DNA from: JANYHF01 sp963732765
GTDB lineage: Bacteria; Pseudomonadota; Alphaproteobacteria; Rhizobiales; Hyphomicrobiaceae
Reading direction: 5' to 3'
Length of the DNA stretch: 64,000 bases
Assembly (NCBI GenBank): GCA_963732765.1
Contig: CAVTAS010000010.1
Span: forward strand, 434,001 to 498,000
Shown: positions 8,246 through 16,743 of the stretch, piece after piece
How the letters are laid out: the number at the start of each line of letters is the position of its first letter
Numbering within the stretch: the first letter of the stretch is position 1
Program-made: the position numbers and the translations under genes
Notes under the pieces: generated by a model
The model's input: the letters and a program-made list of their open reading frames with translations, nothing else
Told to the model about the DNA's origin: nothing
The model's database searches: none

Positions 8246-9426
8246 GGTGCGCGCCGCAAGCCGCTCTTGGCGATGGCATAGGCCAGCATGGTCAGAACAA
8301 CCGAGACCGTGTACAGATAAACGCCCGGCAGCGCAGTGGCGTCGGCAATCGAACTGGCGTTGATGTAGAACACCATCAGCGCCAGTACGAGCACGTCCAT
8401 CATGGACCATTTGCCAAGGCTTTCCAGCCGCTCGACGGCGCGCTCGCGCTTTGAGGGGTGGGGCGCGGCCAACGTCGAAACCACCAGCAGATAGACGAGT
8501 TTGCAGCTCGGGATCACTACCGAGAACAGGAAGATCAGCCCGGCGAGAAAGTACTCGTTGTCGAGATAGAGCGCATAAATGGCACTGAGGATGGAATGCT
8601 GATCCGTCCACAGATAGAGTTTGGTGAGTTGTATCGCCGGTTGCGTGACACCGAGCACCAGCGTGGCGACCGCCGTCAGCGTCAGCAGGCCGAGGAAGAA
8701 ACGCTTTAGTTCATGGCCCTGCTGGAACGTCATCGGGAGAGGGGCGGCGGCTGACGGCTGGGGCTTGGGACGCGGCTTCCGCGCCACCCGCTTCAGCCAG
8801 CCATAGGCGAGCATGATCAGGATCACGGCGGCCGCGAACCAGCGCACGCCCGGCATGCTGGCCGCCTTGCTGATGCCTTCGGCGCGCAGGTAGACGATGG
8901 TTAGCGACAGGATCAGCACATCGTGCATCGACCATTTGCCGAACCACTCCAGCCGCTTCAGCCAACTATGGCGCGCGCGCAGATCCTCAATGGGGAGCGA
9001 CCCGAGCGCCAACAGATAAAGCAGCTTGGCGGTCGGCATCAGCATCGAGAAGATGAGGATGACGGTCGCCAGGAACGGCTCGCCGTCGTAGTAGAGCGCC
9101 AGCACGGCTGACGACAGCGAATGCGTGTCCGAGAACACGAACATCTGCGTCAGCTTGATGATCGGTTCGGTGACGCCGTGGTAGAGACAGATACCGGCCG
9201 CCACGATCATCAGGTTCAGCACGAACCGGCCGTAATCGATGCGGACCCTGGCGCTGGGTCCAGCAGCAGCAGCGGGCAAATCGAGCGGCTGGACGGCGAC
9301 TTTGGCCGGGATGGACACGGCCGTTGGCTGTGGAACCAGCCGAAGAGTCGGCACATCGGGCTCTGGCAGCAGGGCTGCGTCCGTCGCCTTCAGCAAACTC
9401 TGCAAAGATCTGTCCGCAGCCGCCAT
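8224..9426 (-). CDS. PqiA-like (paraquat-inducible protein A) membrane protein, duplicated domain
   Basis: About 400 residues with two tandem copies of a four-helix PqiA unit. The copies can be lined up through matching pieces: GVTEPIIKLTQMFVFSDTHS with GVTQPAIQLTKLYLWTDQHS, then GKWSMHDVLILSL with GKWSMMDVLVLAL. PqiA proteins are inner-membrane parts of MCE-type lipid transport systems in E. coli, but no pqiB/MCE gene is adjacent here. An N-terminal cytoplasmic tail of about 75 residues precedes the first helix. ATG 9426 (MAAADRSL) is chosen; an upstream ATG at 9477 is also possible. Confidence 0.8.
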   Translation of the reverse strand: MAAADRSLQSLLKATDAALLPEPDVPTLRLVPQPTAVSIPAKVAVQPLDLPAAAAGPSARVRIDYGRFVLNLMIVAAGICLYHGVTEPIIKLTQMFVFSDTHSLSSAVLALYYDGEPFLATVILIFSMLMPTAKLLYLLALGSLPIEDLRARHSWLKRLEWFGKWSMHDVLILSLTIVYLRAEGISKAASMPGVRWFAAAVILIMLAYGWLKRVARKPRPKPQPSAAAPLPMTFQQGHELKRFFLGLLTLTAVATLVLGVTQPAIQLTKLYLWTDQHSILSAIYALYLDNEYFLAGLIFLFSVVIPSCKLVYLLVVSTLAAPHPSKRERAVERLESLGKWSMMDVLVLALMVFYINASSIADATALPGVYLYTVSVVLTMLAYAIAKSGLRRAPHPGTVI

Positions 9427-9525
9427 AATACTCCGCAGCGCGAGCGCCCCGCTATTTGCGGAACCATCACCAAACATTCGGGCCGTTCAAGGGCTTTGGA
9501 CTTCTAGGGCCCGCGCAACTCCCTG

Positions 9526-9612
9526 CCCCTAACAGACCAGGCAGCACTTGCACTGAAACGCGCTGCCCGTCTGCTTTTGCGCCTCCGCACAAGAGGCCCG
9601 GTCTCACCCAAC
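9526..9612 (+). repeat. dispersed repeat, copy 2 (inverted relative to 6548-6634)
   Basis: Contains CTGAAACGCGCTGCCC and CTGCTTTTGCGCCTCCGC in the same order as the reverse complement of copy 1. It lies in the gene-free stretch between the PqiA-like gene and grxD. No open frame here resembles a gene. Confidence 0.6.
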
Positions 9613-9658
9613 GCGAAAAACGTTGGGGGACAGGAGGGTCCTGTGCTGGCCCTACAGT

Positions 9659-10006
9659 CTAAGCGTGATGATGCACGTGCTTGATGCCTTTTTCGTGCAC
9701 CAGCTCTTCCAGTTCGCCCGACTGGAACATCTCGGTCACGATATCGCAGCCGCCGACGAACTCGCCTTTGACGTAGAGCTGCGGGATGGTCGGCCAGTTG
9801 GTGAAGGCCTTGATGCCGTCGCGGACGCTGGCATCCTCAAGCACATTCACGTCCTTGAAATCGATGCCCATGGTGGTGAGGATCTGCGTCACGCGGCCGG
9901 AAAAGCCGCACTGCGGCATCGCCTTGTTGCCCTTCATGAACAGCACAACGTCGTTGCTGGCGATGGTCTTGCGGATGAAGTCCTGCACGTTCTGTTGGTC
10001 GCTCAT
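9659..10006 (-). CDS. grxD: monothiol glutaredoxin, Grx4 family
   Basis: A 115-residue CGFS-type glutaredoxin. The active-site motif is seen in KAMPQCGFSGRV, followed by the glutathione-contact TIPQLYVKGEFVGGCDI segment typical of the family. These proteins bind a [2Fe-2S] cluster with glutathione, pass clusters on, and pair with BolA proteins. The bolA gene lies directly upstream on the same strand with a gap of about 100 bp. The protein ends with a short His-rich tail (HVHHHA). MSDQQN (10006) is chosen as start over an ATG four codons earlier. Confidence 0.95.
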   Translation of the reverse strand: MSDQQNVQDFIRKTIASNDVVLFMKGNKAMPQCGFSGRVTQILTTMGIDFKDVNVLEDASVRDGIKAFTNWPTIPQLYVKGEFVGGCDIVTEMFQSGELEELVHEKGIKHVHHHA

Positions 10007-10104
10007 GAGCGGCTCCATAGCTTTGGGCGGCGGCCCATGTTGAAATTCGGTGAGAGGTTATAGGATCAAACTGCACCGGTCGGGAAGCGGTTCGGCTAAG
10101 TTTT

Positions 10105-10341
10105 TCAGCCCTTTGGCGCAGCGGTCGTCAGCGCCAGCGCATGCAGTTCGCCACCCATCCGGCCGCCCAGCGCGTCGTAGACCATCTGGTGTTGCTGTAC
10201 CAGGCGCTTACCCGCGAAGGCCGCCGAGATGACGTTGGCCTGGTAGTGATTTCCGTCCCCTGCCAAGTCCGTGATGGTGACAACGGCGTCGGGCAATCCG
10301 GCCTTGATCAGGCGTTCGATTTCTTCAGCCTTCATGGCCAT
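10105..10341 (-). CDS. BolA-family protein
   Basis: A 78-residue BolA/IbaG-type protein with the KH-like fold. The conserved core is GDGNHYQANVISAAFAGK then LVQQHQMVYDALGGRMGGELHAL, with the invariant His used for cluster sharing with a CGFS glutaredoxin. It is immediately upstream of grxD, the classic genetic pairing for Fe-S trafficking or iron sensing. Two adjacent ATG codons (10341 and 10335) are possible; 10341 has an AGGAGAG-like site just ahead. Confidence 0.93.
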   Translation of the reverse strand: MAMKAEEIERLIKAGLPDAVVTITDLAGDGNHYQANVISAAFAGKRLVQQHQMVYDALGGRMGGELHALALTTAAPKG

Positions 10342-10405
10342 GACGGTGCTCTCCTGTTGGCCAAGGTATAGGTGGGGCTGCGCTGCGAGGCAAGACACCG
10401 AGCGG

Positions 10406-11008
10406 TCAGCCGCTCGTCGCTTGGGCCGGGTCGCCACTTGGGATCGGCGCCGCCTTGGCAAAGCCGGGCATGATCTTTGCCGGCACGCCGATTGCGGTTG
10501 CACCCGCAGGGACGTTGCTGATGACGAGCGAGTTGGCCGCCACAACCGCGTTGTCGCCGATTGTGACTTTGCCGATGACGCTGGAATGGCAGAAGATGTA
10601 GACACCATCGCCAATCCTGGCGCCGGACCCGTTTGGCCCCGCGCCAATAGTGCAGACATGAAATATCGTACAGTGCGCGCCAATCTCAGTATCACGATCG
10701 ATGCTGATTAGCCAACCATGCGTGAGAACAAACCCTGGGCCTATCTTTGATTCGGCGCTTAAATAGACCCGCGTGAATGTCGTGAGGATACGCCACATCA
10801 CGGCAAGTACGACTCGCAGCGGAAACAGCAGAATCGGACGATTGCTCTGCCGGATCATCCTCTGGAAACGATAGATTGCCGTGGCCCAGAACCCTTCGCA
10901 TCTCAGCGGCCGCAGTCCCTCGAAGCGATAGCGGGCGTAGTCAGCCTGCAACGCGCGCCACTGACTGTCGCCAGCCCAGGCCTTGACGGTTTCACGATCG
11001 TAAATCAT
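10406..11008 (-). CDS. CysE-like left-handed beta-helix acyltransferase
   Basis: A 200-residue protein whose C-terminal half is a hexapeptide-repeat (LbetaH) acyltransferase domain: GPGFVLTHGWLISIDRDTEIG, then IGDGVYIFCHSSVIG, VTIGDNAVVAANSLV and the closing GVPAKIM. This is the arrangement of serine O-acetyltransferase-like enzymes. The N-terminal 80 residues are shorter than in housekeeping CysE, and there is a short hydrophobic stretch (ILLFPLRVVLAVMWRIL). It could acetylate serine or a surface sugar. There are no sulfur-metabolism or polysaccharide genes alongside to decide between these. Confidence 0.75.
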   Translation of the reverse strand: MIYDRETVKAWAGDSQWRALQADYARYRFEGLRPLRCEGFWATAIYRFQRMIRQSNRPILLFPLRVVLAVMWRILTTFTRVYLSAESKIGPGFVLTHGWLISIDRDTEIGAHCTIFHVCTIGAGPNGSGARIGDGVYIFCHSSVIGKVTIGDNAVVAANSLVISNVPAGATAIGVPAKIMPGFAKAAPIPSGDPAQATSG

Positions 11009-11105
11009 CGGATCTAGTTTTCGGACCTTGGTTCTGAGCGAACCGATATCACCGATTGGTATGGGGGTTGGTCAGTCTCGCACGTGCTGGTTAAGCGGTC
11101 TATCG

Positions 11106-11939
11106 TTACGCTCCCACGCCCTGCTGGCTGTGCGCGGTGAGCCCACGCCGTTGCATACTCTCCCATGCCTCTTCGGCCGTATCGACCATATCGAACAGGT
11201 CGAGGTCGGATTTCTCGATCATGCCGTAGTCGGCGATGGCTTTGAAGTTGATGACTTTGGACCAGTAGTCCTTGCCGACCAGCACCAGCGGCATGATGCG
11301 CGATTTCTTGGTCTGTTCCAACGTCAAGAGCTCGAACATTTCATCCATGGTGCCGAAGCCGCCTGGAAACACAGCGAGCGCATTGGCGCGCATGACCAGA
11401 TGCATCTTGCGCATATTGAAGTAGTGGAACAGGAACGTAAGACCGGGTGTCGTGTAGGGGTTCGGCGCCTGCTCGTGCGGCAGGCGGATGTTGAACCCGA
11501 TCGATGGCGCACCTGCTTCCATCGCGCCGCGGTTCGCCGCTTCCATGATGCCGGGGCCGCCACCGGTTGCGATGACGTTGTCGCGGTGTCTGCCGTCGCC
11601 GTCCAGCGCGCCGCCGCGCTCAGATACGATCCGTCCGAGTGTACGCGCCTCGGTGTACCAGGGGCTGAGGGCCGCGCGCTTTTTCGCCCGCGCGACCTGG
11701 TCCTTGCCCTTGGCCTCGCGCAAAAGTGTCTCGGCCTGTTCGGGCGAGGGGATGCGGGCGCTGCCGAACACGATCACGGTCGACCGGATACCCGCCTCAC
11801 GCAGCGCCAGCTCGGGCTTTTCGTATTCCAGCGCGAAGCGGATCGCGCGCAGTTCGTCCTTCAGCAGGAAGTCGGTGTCCTCGACCGCGAGCAGATAACT
11901 CTTCATGTTCGCCTGCGGCGCGCGATTATCGTCTTTCAT
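11106..11939 (-). CDS. LOG-family protein (TIGR00730-like Rossmann fold)
   Basis: A 277-residue protein with the signature PGGFGTMDE near residue 190 and ATGGGPGIMEAANRGA before it. These are the nucleotide-binding and catalytic motifs of the LOG / 'lysine decarboxylase-like' family. Characterised members are cytokinin riboside 5'-monophosphate phosphoribohydrolases or other nucleotide 5'-monophosphate nucleosidases; they are not lysine decarboxylases despite older names. An N-terminal extension of about 60 residues, acidic and helical, places it in the longer subgroup common in alphaproteobacteria. It is a single gene with no clear operon partner. Confidence 0.85.
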   Translation of the reverse strand: MKDDNRAPQANMKSYLLAVEDTDFLLKDELRAIRFALEYEKPELALREAGIRSTVIVFGSARIPSPEQAETLLREAKGKDQVARAKKRAALSPWYTEARTLGRIVSERGGALDGDGRHRDNVIATGGGPGIMEAANRGAMEAGAPSIGFNIRLPHEQAPNPYTTPGLTFLFHYFNMRKMHLVMRANALAVFPGGFGTMDEMFELLTLEQTKKSRIMPLVLVGKDYWSKVINFKAIADYGMIEKSDLDLFDMVDTAEEAWESMQRRGLTAHSQQGVGA

Positions 11940-12032
11940 GATCGTCCTTGATAGCCGCTCCAGGGTTGGGCGCGGCGACGACTCATCATAGCGCGACTCG
12001 CGTGATTTTTGCGCGCTCGTTTCTTGCCGGCC

Positions 12033-12470
12033 TCAGCCGCCGAACGAGCGCCCATAGGTCCACAAGCCGATGGATACAACAGCTAGCCCCATCGCAGCGA
12101 CTTGATAGACGTTCAAGCTTTCGCGGAACACCAGCACGCCAATGCCCAACGATGTGGTGAGGATGGACAACACGGCATAGAGCGCATACTGGGAGGCGCC
12201 ATAGTTTGAATAGAGCAGGTAAAATCCGAAAAACGTGACGAAGAATCCAAACCCGCCCAAAACAATTGCGGCGGAGTTATCGACAAGATAGGCAAAGTTA
12301 CCTGGCGACTGCCAGACCAGTGCCGCGGTCAGCAGCATCAGCCATCCGGCCGCAACGCAGCCCACCATATAGAGAAAAGGGTTGGTCGACGGCCCCGCCA
12401 CGCGCTGACCATAGACAAACAGCGCATTGCCGCAGGCAGCCAGCAGGGCGATGGCGAGAGGTTTCCACAT
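12033..12470 (-). CDS. small EamA/DMT-family membrane protein
   Basis: A 145-residue, four-helix membrane protein (segments near 5-20, 35-53, 65-90 and 93-140). The tail, ILTTSLGIGVLVFRESLNVYQVAAMGLAVVSIGLW by feature, matches the last helices of the drug/metabolite transporter superfamily with the conserved R/G-E-x-L-x3-Q pattern. Its size is half that of a ten-helix EamA transporter, so it may work as a dimer, as SMR and half-size DMT proteins do. The substrate is unknown. It lies 34 bp downstream of the TPR protein on the same strand. Confidence 0.75.
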   Translation of the reverse strand: MWKPLAIALLAACGNALFVYGQRVAGPSTNPFLYMVGCVAAGWLMLLTAALVWQSPGNFAYLVDNSAAIVLGGFGFFVTFFGFYLLYSNYGASQYALYAVLSILTTSLGIGVLVFRESLNVYQVAAMGLAVVSIGLWTYGRSFGG

Positions 12471-12504
12471 GGCGTCGTCGAGCTTTCGGAATTGTCGGCA
12501 GCCG

Positions 12505-13170
12505 TCAGATGGGCCGCCCCTCGACTTTGCGCGAGAGTTCGTCGATCTGGATCTGCAGGTTGGGGGCGGTCGGATTGATGCCCTTCAGCCGTCTCAGGGC
12601 TTTCAACGCCAGCGCGTCCCGGCCAGCGTCGCGCAACACCCCGCTCAACGCCTCCAGCGCGTCGAAATGGTTGGGATCGATGACCAGCACATGGCCGAGA
12701 TCGGCGATAGCGTCGTCAATCCGCTGTTCGGAAAAATCCAACCCGGCGCGCCGATTCCAGACTTCAGCAGTATCGGGGGCGAGCTTGGCGGCGGCTTCCA
12801 GCAGCTGCCGGCGCACGTCGCGATCGCTGGCAAGCGCGGCCTGCGCATCGCGGTCCAACAGCAGATCGATGGTGGCGCTTCCGGTTTGCCGCCACAGCTG
12901 GCGGATGTCGGCACGGATGGCGGTTGCGGCCACATCGTCGGTGGCCTTGGCCAGCTTGTCATAGAGCCCGCCGAGCGCTTTCTCGCGCTGCTCGGGCGTC
13001 TTGATCGCGTCTATTGGAACAGGCGGATCGATCCTGCCGCCTTGGCGCTCGCCGGACTTAGCGTCAGGCTCAGCAGCAAATGCGACAGACACGTTCAGTC
13101 CACAAAACACCAACAGCCCGCAGGCCAAAAGGCCGGCAGGCAGGATGCACTTTTTGTTACGCATGCTCAT
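12505..13170 (-). CDS. exported TPR-containing protein
   Basis: A 221-residue protein with a hydrophobic leader whose LLACGLLVFCG contains cysteines, so it could be a lipoprotein or simply be secreted. A helical region follows with at least two TPR units (AEVWNRRAGLDFSEQRIDDA and HFDALEALSGVLRDAGRDALA), the usual protein-protein contact scaffold. The start at 13170 (MSMRNKK) places the signal peptide correctly; the open frame upstream of it overlaps the L36 gene and is not coding. The partner is unknown. Confidence 0.78.
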   Translation of the reverse strand: MSMRNKKCILPAGLLACGLLVFCGLNVSVAFAAEPDAKSGERQGGRIDPPVPIDAIKTPEQREKALGGLYDKLAKATDDVAATAIRADIRQLWRQTGSATIDLLLDRDAQAALASDRDVRRQLLEAAAKLAPDTAEVWNRRAGLDFSEQRIDDAIADLGHVLVIDPNHFDALEALSGVLRDAGRDALALKALRRLKGINPTAPNLQIQIDELSRKVEGRPI

Positions 13171-13247
13171 GTTGCTGAAGTTAGCGCAGCGACGCGCGGA
13201 CGTCAAAGCGCGATCGGCTGTCGTGATGTCCGACAGCCCCTGACCAA

Positions 13248-13373
13248 TTAGCCCTGGCGAGCCTTGAAGCGGCGCATGGTCTTGTTGATCACATAGAGAC
13301 GGCCGCGGCGGCGCACCACGCGGTTGTCGCGATGCCGCTTGCGCAGCGACTTGATGGAATTCCTGATCTTCAT
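13248..13373 (-). CDS. ykgO: 50S ribosomal protein L36, zinc-free (C-) type
   Basis: A 41-residue, highly basic protein, MKIRNSIKSLRKRHRDNR at the start and ending RRFKARQG, which is the typical alphaproteobacterial L36. The Cys/His zinc ligands of the C+ form are absent, so this is the zinc-independent variant that many alphaproteobacteria carry as their only copy. It is too short for many gene callers. The ATG at 13373 fits the family start exactly. Confidence 0.96.
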   Translation of the reverse strand: MKIRNSIKSLRKRHRDNRVVRRRGRLYVINKTMRRFKARQG

Positions 13374-13517
13374 GGCAAAACCCGAAAATTTCTCGTTGGC
13401 GCCGGCCCAGGGGCATCCCGGGCAGCGGTCCAAGCGGCAAGCTCACTTGGCGTGATGGATGGGTGAGATAGGCGAGCCGGCGCAACGTGTCAACGCGAAC
13501 TGTCGTCAGGGCTGCTG

Positions 13518-14387
13518 CTACGCCGTCAAATGCTGCCCCAACCGCCCGGCGATATCCTGGATGAACTGCCAGGCAACGCGCCCGGACCGGCCGCCGCGCG
13601 TGACCGACCATTCCAAGGCGGCGCGCGTAAGTTCGGCATCCTCGACCGTCAACCCGAAGTGCTGGGCATAGGCCCGCACCATCTCCAGATATTGTGTCTG
13701 ATTACAATTATGAAAGCCAAGCCACAGTCCGAAACGGTCGCTCAGCGACACCTTCTCCTCCACCGCCTCGCCTGGATTGATCGCTGTGCCCGCCTCGTTG
13801 TCGATCACGTCGCGCGGCATCAGATGACGGCGGTTCGAGGTGGCGTAGAACAGCACATTTTCGGGACGCCCCTCGATGCCGCCCTCAAGAACGGCCTTCA
13901 GGGACTTATAAGATGTATCAGCCGCATCGAACGACAAGTCGTCGCAGAACACGATGAAACGATGCTTGCTGGCGCGGAACTGCGCTAGGCAGGCGGGCAG
14001 CGAGCCGATATCTTCGCGATGAATCTCGATCAGTTTCAGATCGCCCTTCGGGCCCGTTCCCAATCGGCTGCGCACCTCGGCGTGGACTGCTTTCACCGAT
14101 GAACTCTTGCCGGCCCCGCGCGCGCCCCACAGCAGCGCATTGTTGGCCGGCAGCCCGCGCGCAAACCGATCGGTGTTGTCCAGCAGTTGGCCGAGCACCA
14201 GGTCGATGCCCTTCAGCAACCCGATCGGAACCCGGTTGACCTCAGGAACCGGCAGAAACGTTCCCGAAGGCTGCCATACGAAGGCTTCCGCGGCGTCAAA
14301 GCTGGCCTGCGGCAGTGCGGGTGGCTTCAGCCGCTCCAATGCCTCGGCGATCCGGTCGAGCGGGTCGGAAAAGCCTGGGATGCTCAT
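13518..14387 (-). CDS. DUF815-family AAA ATPase
   Basis: A 289-residue P-loop ATPase. The Walker A motif is LLWGARGAGKSSSVKA and Walker B is RFIVFCDDLSF. The DUF815 markers YKSLKAVLEGGIEGRPENVL and YATSNRRHLMPR are clear, as are the later SDRFGLWLGF and RGGRSGRVAWQFIQD. The family is conserved in alphaproteobacteria directly upstream of yajC-secD-secF, in the opposite direction, as here; its role is unproven. MSIPGFSDP at 14387 is chosen as start. The frame extends upstream to 14471, but that part lies in repeat-like sequence. Confidence 0.88.
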   Translation of the reverse strand: MSIPGFSDPLDRIAEALERLKPPALPQASFDAAEAFVWQPSGTFLPVPEVNRVPIGLLKGIDLVLGQLLDNTDRFARGLPANNALLWGARGAGKSSSVKAVHAEVRSRLGTGPKGDLKLIEIHREDIGSLPACLAQFRASKHRFIVFCDDLSFDAADTSYKSLKAVLEGGIEGRPENVLFYATSNRRHLMPRDVIDNEAGTAINPGEAVEEKVSLSDRFGLWLGFHNCNQTQYLEMVRAYAQHFGLTVEDAELTRAALEWSVTRGGRSGRVAWQFIQDIAGRLGQHLTA

Positions 14388-14511
14388 AGCGGTCCTTGGG
14401 AAAGTACTATCTACCTGTCTCCCCCGCCAAGAGGCTGGGGAGTGGGAAGTGCCGAGAGGGAAGTGTTGCAATCGCGGGACCGCACACTATAGTCGCGCCG
14501 AATTTGCGCAA

Positions 14512-14617
14512 GGGCCCAGAGAAATTGGGGACAGTATACCTATTTCTCTGAGATTCTGGCTGTCAGGTCGGACAGTAGAGCAGAAATAGGTATACTGTCC
14601 CCGATTTCTCTGGGCCC
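14512..14617. repeat. 36-bp near-perfect inverted repeat containing GGGGACAGTATACC
   Basis: The left arm 14512-14547 begins GGGCCCAGAGAAATTGGGGA and the right arm 14582-14617 is its reverse complement with one mismatch; the spacer is 34 nt. The whole can fold as one long hairpin. The core GGGGACAGTATACCTATTTC resembles terminal palindromes that I associate with REP/RAYT-type or MITE-like elements, but there is no transposase here. It sits between the divergent DUF815 and yajC genes. Confidence 0.8.
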
Positions 14618-14669
14618 GGCCTTACATCCTCGTCACATTCGCAGCGCGTGCGCGCCTTCAGGAGCGGCA

Positions 14670-15008
14670 ATGGACTTTACACTTGTTTTCGCCCAGACCG
14701 CCCCCGGCGGCGGATCGCTCGATCTGCTATTGACCATCGCGCCAATCATCATGGTGCTGCCGATCTGGTACTTCCTGGTCATCAAGCCGCAGCAGACCAA
14801 GGTACAGCAGCACAAAGCCATGATTGCCGGCGTCAAGCGCGGCGATACGGTCGTGACCTCGGGCGGCCTGATCGGCAAGGTGATCCGCGTGGTGGACGAC
14901 CACGAGGTTCAGGTTGAAATCGCCGATGGCGTCCGCGTACGCCTGCTCCGCCAGATGATTTCCGACGTGCGCAATCGTAGCGAGACCACCAGCAAGGATG
15001 CCGCCTGA
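14670..15008 (+). CDS. yajC: preprotein translocase subunit YajC
   Basis: A 112-residue protein with a single N-terminal transmembrane helix (IAPIIMVLPIWYFLVI) followed by RPQQ-like KPQQTK, then the soluble YajC domain with GDTVVTSGGLIGKV. It associates with SecDF to assist protein export. secD starts two bases after this stop, so the genes are one operon. The ATG at 14670 follows an AGGAG site. Confidence 0.95.
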   Translation: MDFTLVFAQTAPGGGSLDLLLTIAPIIMVLPIWYFLVIKPQQTKVQQHKAMIAGVKRGDTVVTSGGLIGKVIRVVDDHEVQVEIADGVRVRLLRQMISDVRNRSETTSKDAA

Positions 15009-15009
15009 T

Positions 15010-16647
15010 ATGTTGCACTTTGAACGCTGGAAAATCTGGTCCATTCTCGCCGTCTGCCTGTTCGGGCTGCTGGCCGGCCTGCCCAATCTCATGTCTGCCG
15101 ACACGCTGTCGAAATGGCCGGGGTTCCTGCCGCACAATAAGATCAATCTTGGCCTCGACTTGCGCGGCGGCGTTTATCTGCTGATCGAGGCGAATGTCGA
15201 TGAACTGAAGAAAAAGTGGTTCGAGAGCGTTGTCACCGATGCCCGCAAATCGCTCCGAGAAGACAAGATTCCCTATTCGGGCCTGGGCCAGTCCGCAGAA
15301 GGCGTCCGTTTCCGTGTCAGCAAACCGGAAGACTCGGCAAAAGCCGTCGAGCTGATGAAGACCAAGCTGCGCCGGCCGGTGTCTGTGCTGTTGGGCGGCA
15401 GTGGTGCGGCCGACCTCGACATCACGACCGAGGACAACGGCAATCTGATCCTCATAAGGCCTACCCCCGAGGCCCTGACCCAGCGCATCAGCGCGGCAAT
15501 GGACGCGGCCATGGAAGTGGTACGGCGGCGCATCGACTCCTTAGGGACCACCGAGCCAAGCATTGCGCGCCAGGGCGTGAACCGCATGGTCGTTCAGGTG
15601 CCCGGTTTCGACGATCCCCAGAAGTTGAAGGAAGTCATCGGCAAGACCGCGGCCATGTCGTTCCATGCCGTCGATGAGACCATGTCGCCAGATGCCGCCG
15701 ACACCAGTGGCGTCCCGACGGGCAGCCGCATATATCCGTCCGACGAGAAGGAAGCGGCGCGCAATCCGTCCCTGCCCAAGCGCTATCTTCTGAAGTCCGT
15801 CCCCGAGGTCGAAGGCGCCGATCTGATCGACGCGCGGGCCGAGTTCGATAACGGCTCGCCGGCCGTGGCGTTCCGCTTCAACACCAACGGCGCGATCAAG
15901 TTCGGCAACTACACCGCGGCAAACGTCGGCCATCCCTTCGCGATCGTGCTCGACGACAAGGTCATAACCGCGCCCAACATCCGCTCGGCGATCCGTGGCG
16001 GCGCCGGCATCATCACCGGCAACTTCACCACCGAAGAGGCGACCAATCTAGCCATCCAGCTGCGTTCGGGCGCATTGCCGACCAGCCTCGGGTTCGTCGA
16101 AGAGCGCACGGTTGGCCCAGGCCTGGGCGCCGACTCGATCCGCGCCGGCACCATCGCTGCGCTGGTCGGCGCTCTCGCCGTCGCCGCCTTCATGATGTTG
16201 GCCTACGGCCTGTTTGGCTTCTTCTCGGTGATCGCGCTTTGCGTCAACGTCATGCTGCTGTTTGGTTGTATGTCGCTGCTGGGCCAGACACTCACGCTCC
16301 CGGGCATCGCCGGCGTGGTGCTGACCATGGGCATGGCGGTGGACTCCAACGTGTTGATCTTCGAACGCATCCGCGAGGAATTGCGCTCGGGCAAGAGCGC
16401 GATCGCGTCCATCGAGCAGGGCTTCCAGCGCGCGCTTGTCACGGTCGTCGACAGCCACATCACGACGCTGGTGGCCGGCCTGATCATGTTCGCGCTGGGC
16501 GAAGGCCCGATCCGCGGTTTCGCCATCACGCTCTCGATCGGCATCGCGATCTCGGTCTTCACCGCCTACACAGTGACGCGCCTCATTGTCTCGCTCTGGG
16601 TCGCGCAACAGCGCGCGCAGACGCGAAATATTGTGGTGCCGGTTTGA
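15010..16647 (+). CDS. secD: protein translocase subunit SecD
   Basis: A 545-residue RND-superfamily membrane protein with a first helix, then the SecD-specific NLGLDLRGGVYLLIE motif at about residue 40. The large periplasmic P1 domain follows, and then five C-terminal helices carrying GMAVDSNVLIFERIREE, the conserved D-x-N-V-L-I-F-E-R-I-R-E signature. SecD and SecF use the proton-motive force to pull exported proteins through SecYEG. Length and architecture are normal. The start ATG 15010 lies two bases after yajC. Confidence 0.97.
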   Translation: MLHFERWKIWSILAVCLFGLLAGLPNLMSADTLSKWPGFLPHNKINLGLDLRGGVYLLIEANVDELKKKWFESVVTDARKSLREDKIPYSGLGQSAEGVRFRVSKPEDSAKAVELMKTKLRRPVSVLLGGSGAADLDITTEDNGNLILIRPTPEALTQRISAAMDAAMEVVRRRIDSLGTTEPSIARQGVNRMVVQVPGFDDPQKLKEVIGKTAAMSFHAVDETMSPDAADTSGVPTGSRIYPSDEKEAARNPSLPKRYLLKSVPEVEGADLIDARAEFDNGSPAVAFRFNTNGAIKFGNYTAANVGHPFAIVLDDKVITAPNIRSAIRGGAGIITGNFTTEEATNLAIQLRSGALPTSLGFVEERTVGPGLGADSIRAGTIAALVGALAVAAFMMLAYGLFGFFSVIALCVNVMLLFGCMSLLGQTLTLPGIAGVVLTMGMAVDSNVLIFERIREELRSGKSAIASIEQGFQRALVTVVDSHITTLVAGLIMFALGEGPIRGFAITLSIGIAISVFTAYTVTRLIVSLWVAQQRAQTRNIVVPV

Positions 16648-16652
16648 TAGAA

Positions 16653-16725
16653 GGGATTAGGGATTGGGGATTAGTTCCCGTCTGGTTTCCTAATCCCTAT
16701 TACCTAATACCTAATACCTAATCCC
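16653..16725. repeat. short ATTAGGGATT / CTAATACC tandem and inverted repeats
   Basis: In the secD-secF gap, GGGATTAGGGATTGGGGATTAG is followed, after about 15 nt, by CTAATCCCTATTACC and then three CTAATACC-type units. The two halves are complementary and could form an imperfect hairpin. It splits what is normally a tightly spaced operon by 96 bp. Confidence 0.65.
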
Positions 16726-16743
16726 TCCTCAAGGACTGCCCCA

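Noticed and set aside
11106..11939. Lysine decarboxylase
   Set aside because: The PGGFGTMDE motif marks the LOG family, and there is no PLP-binding signature.
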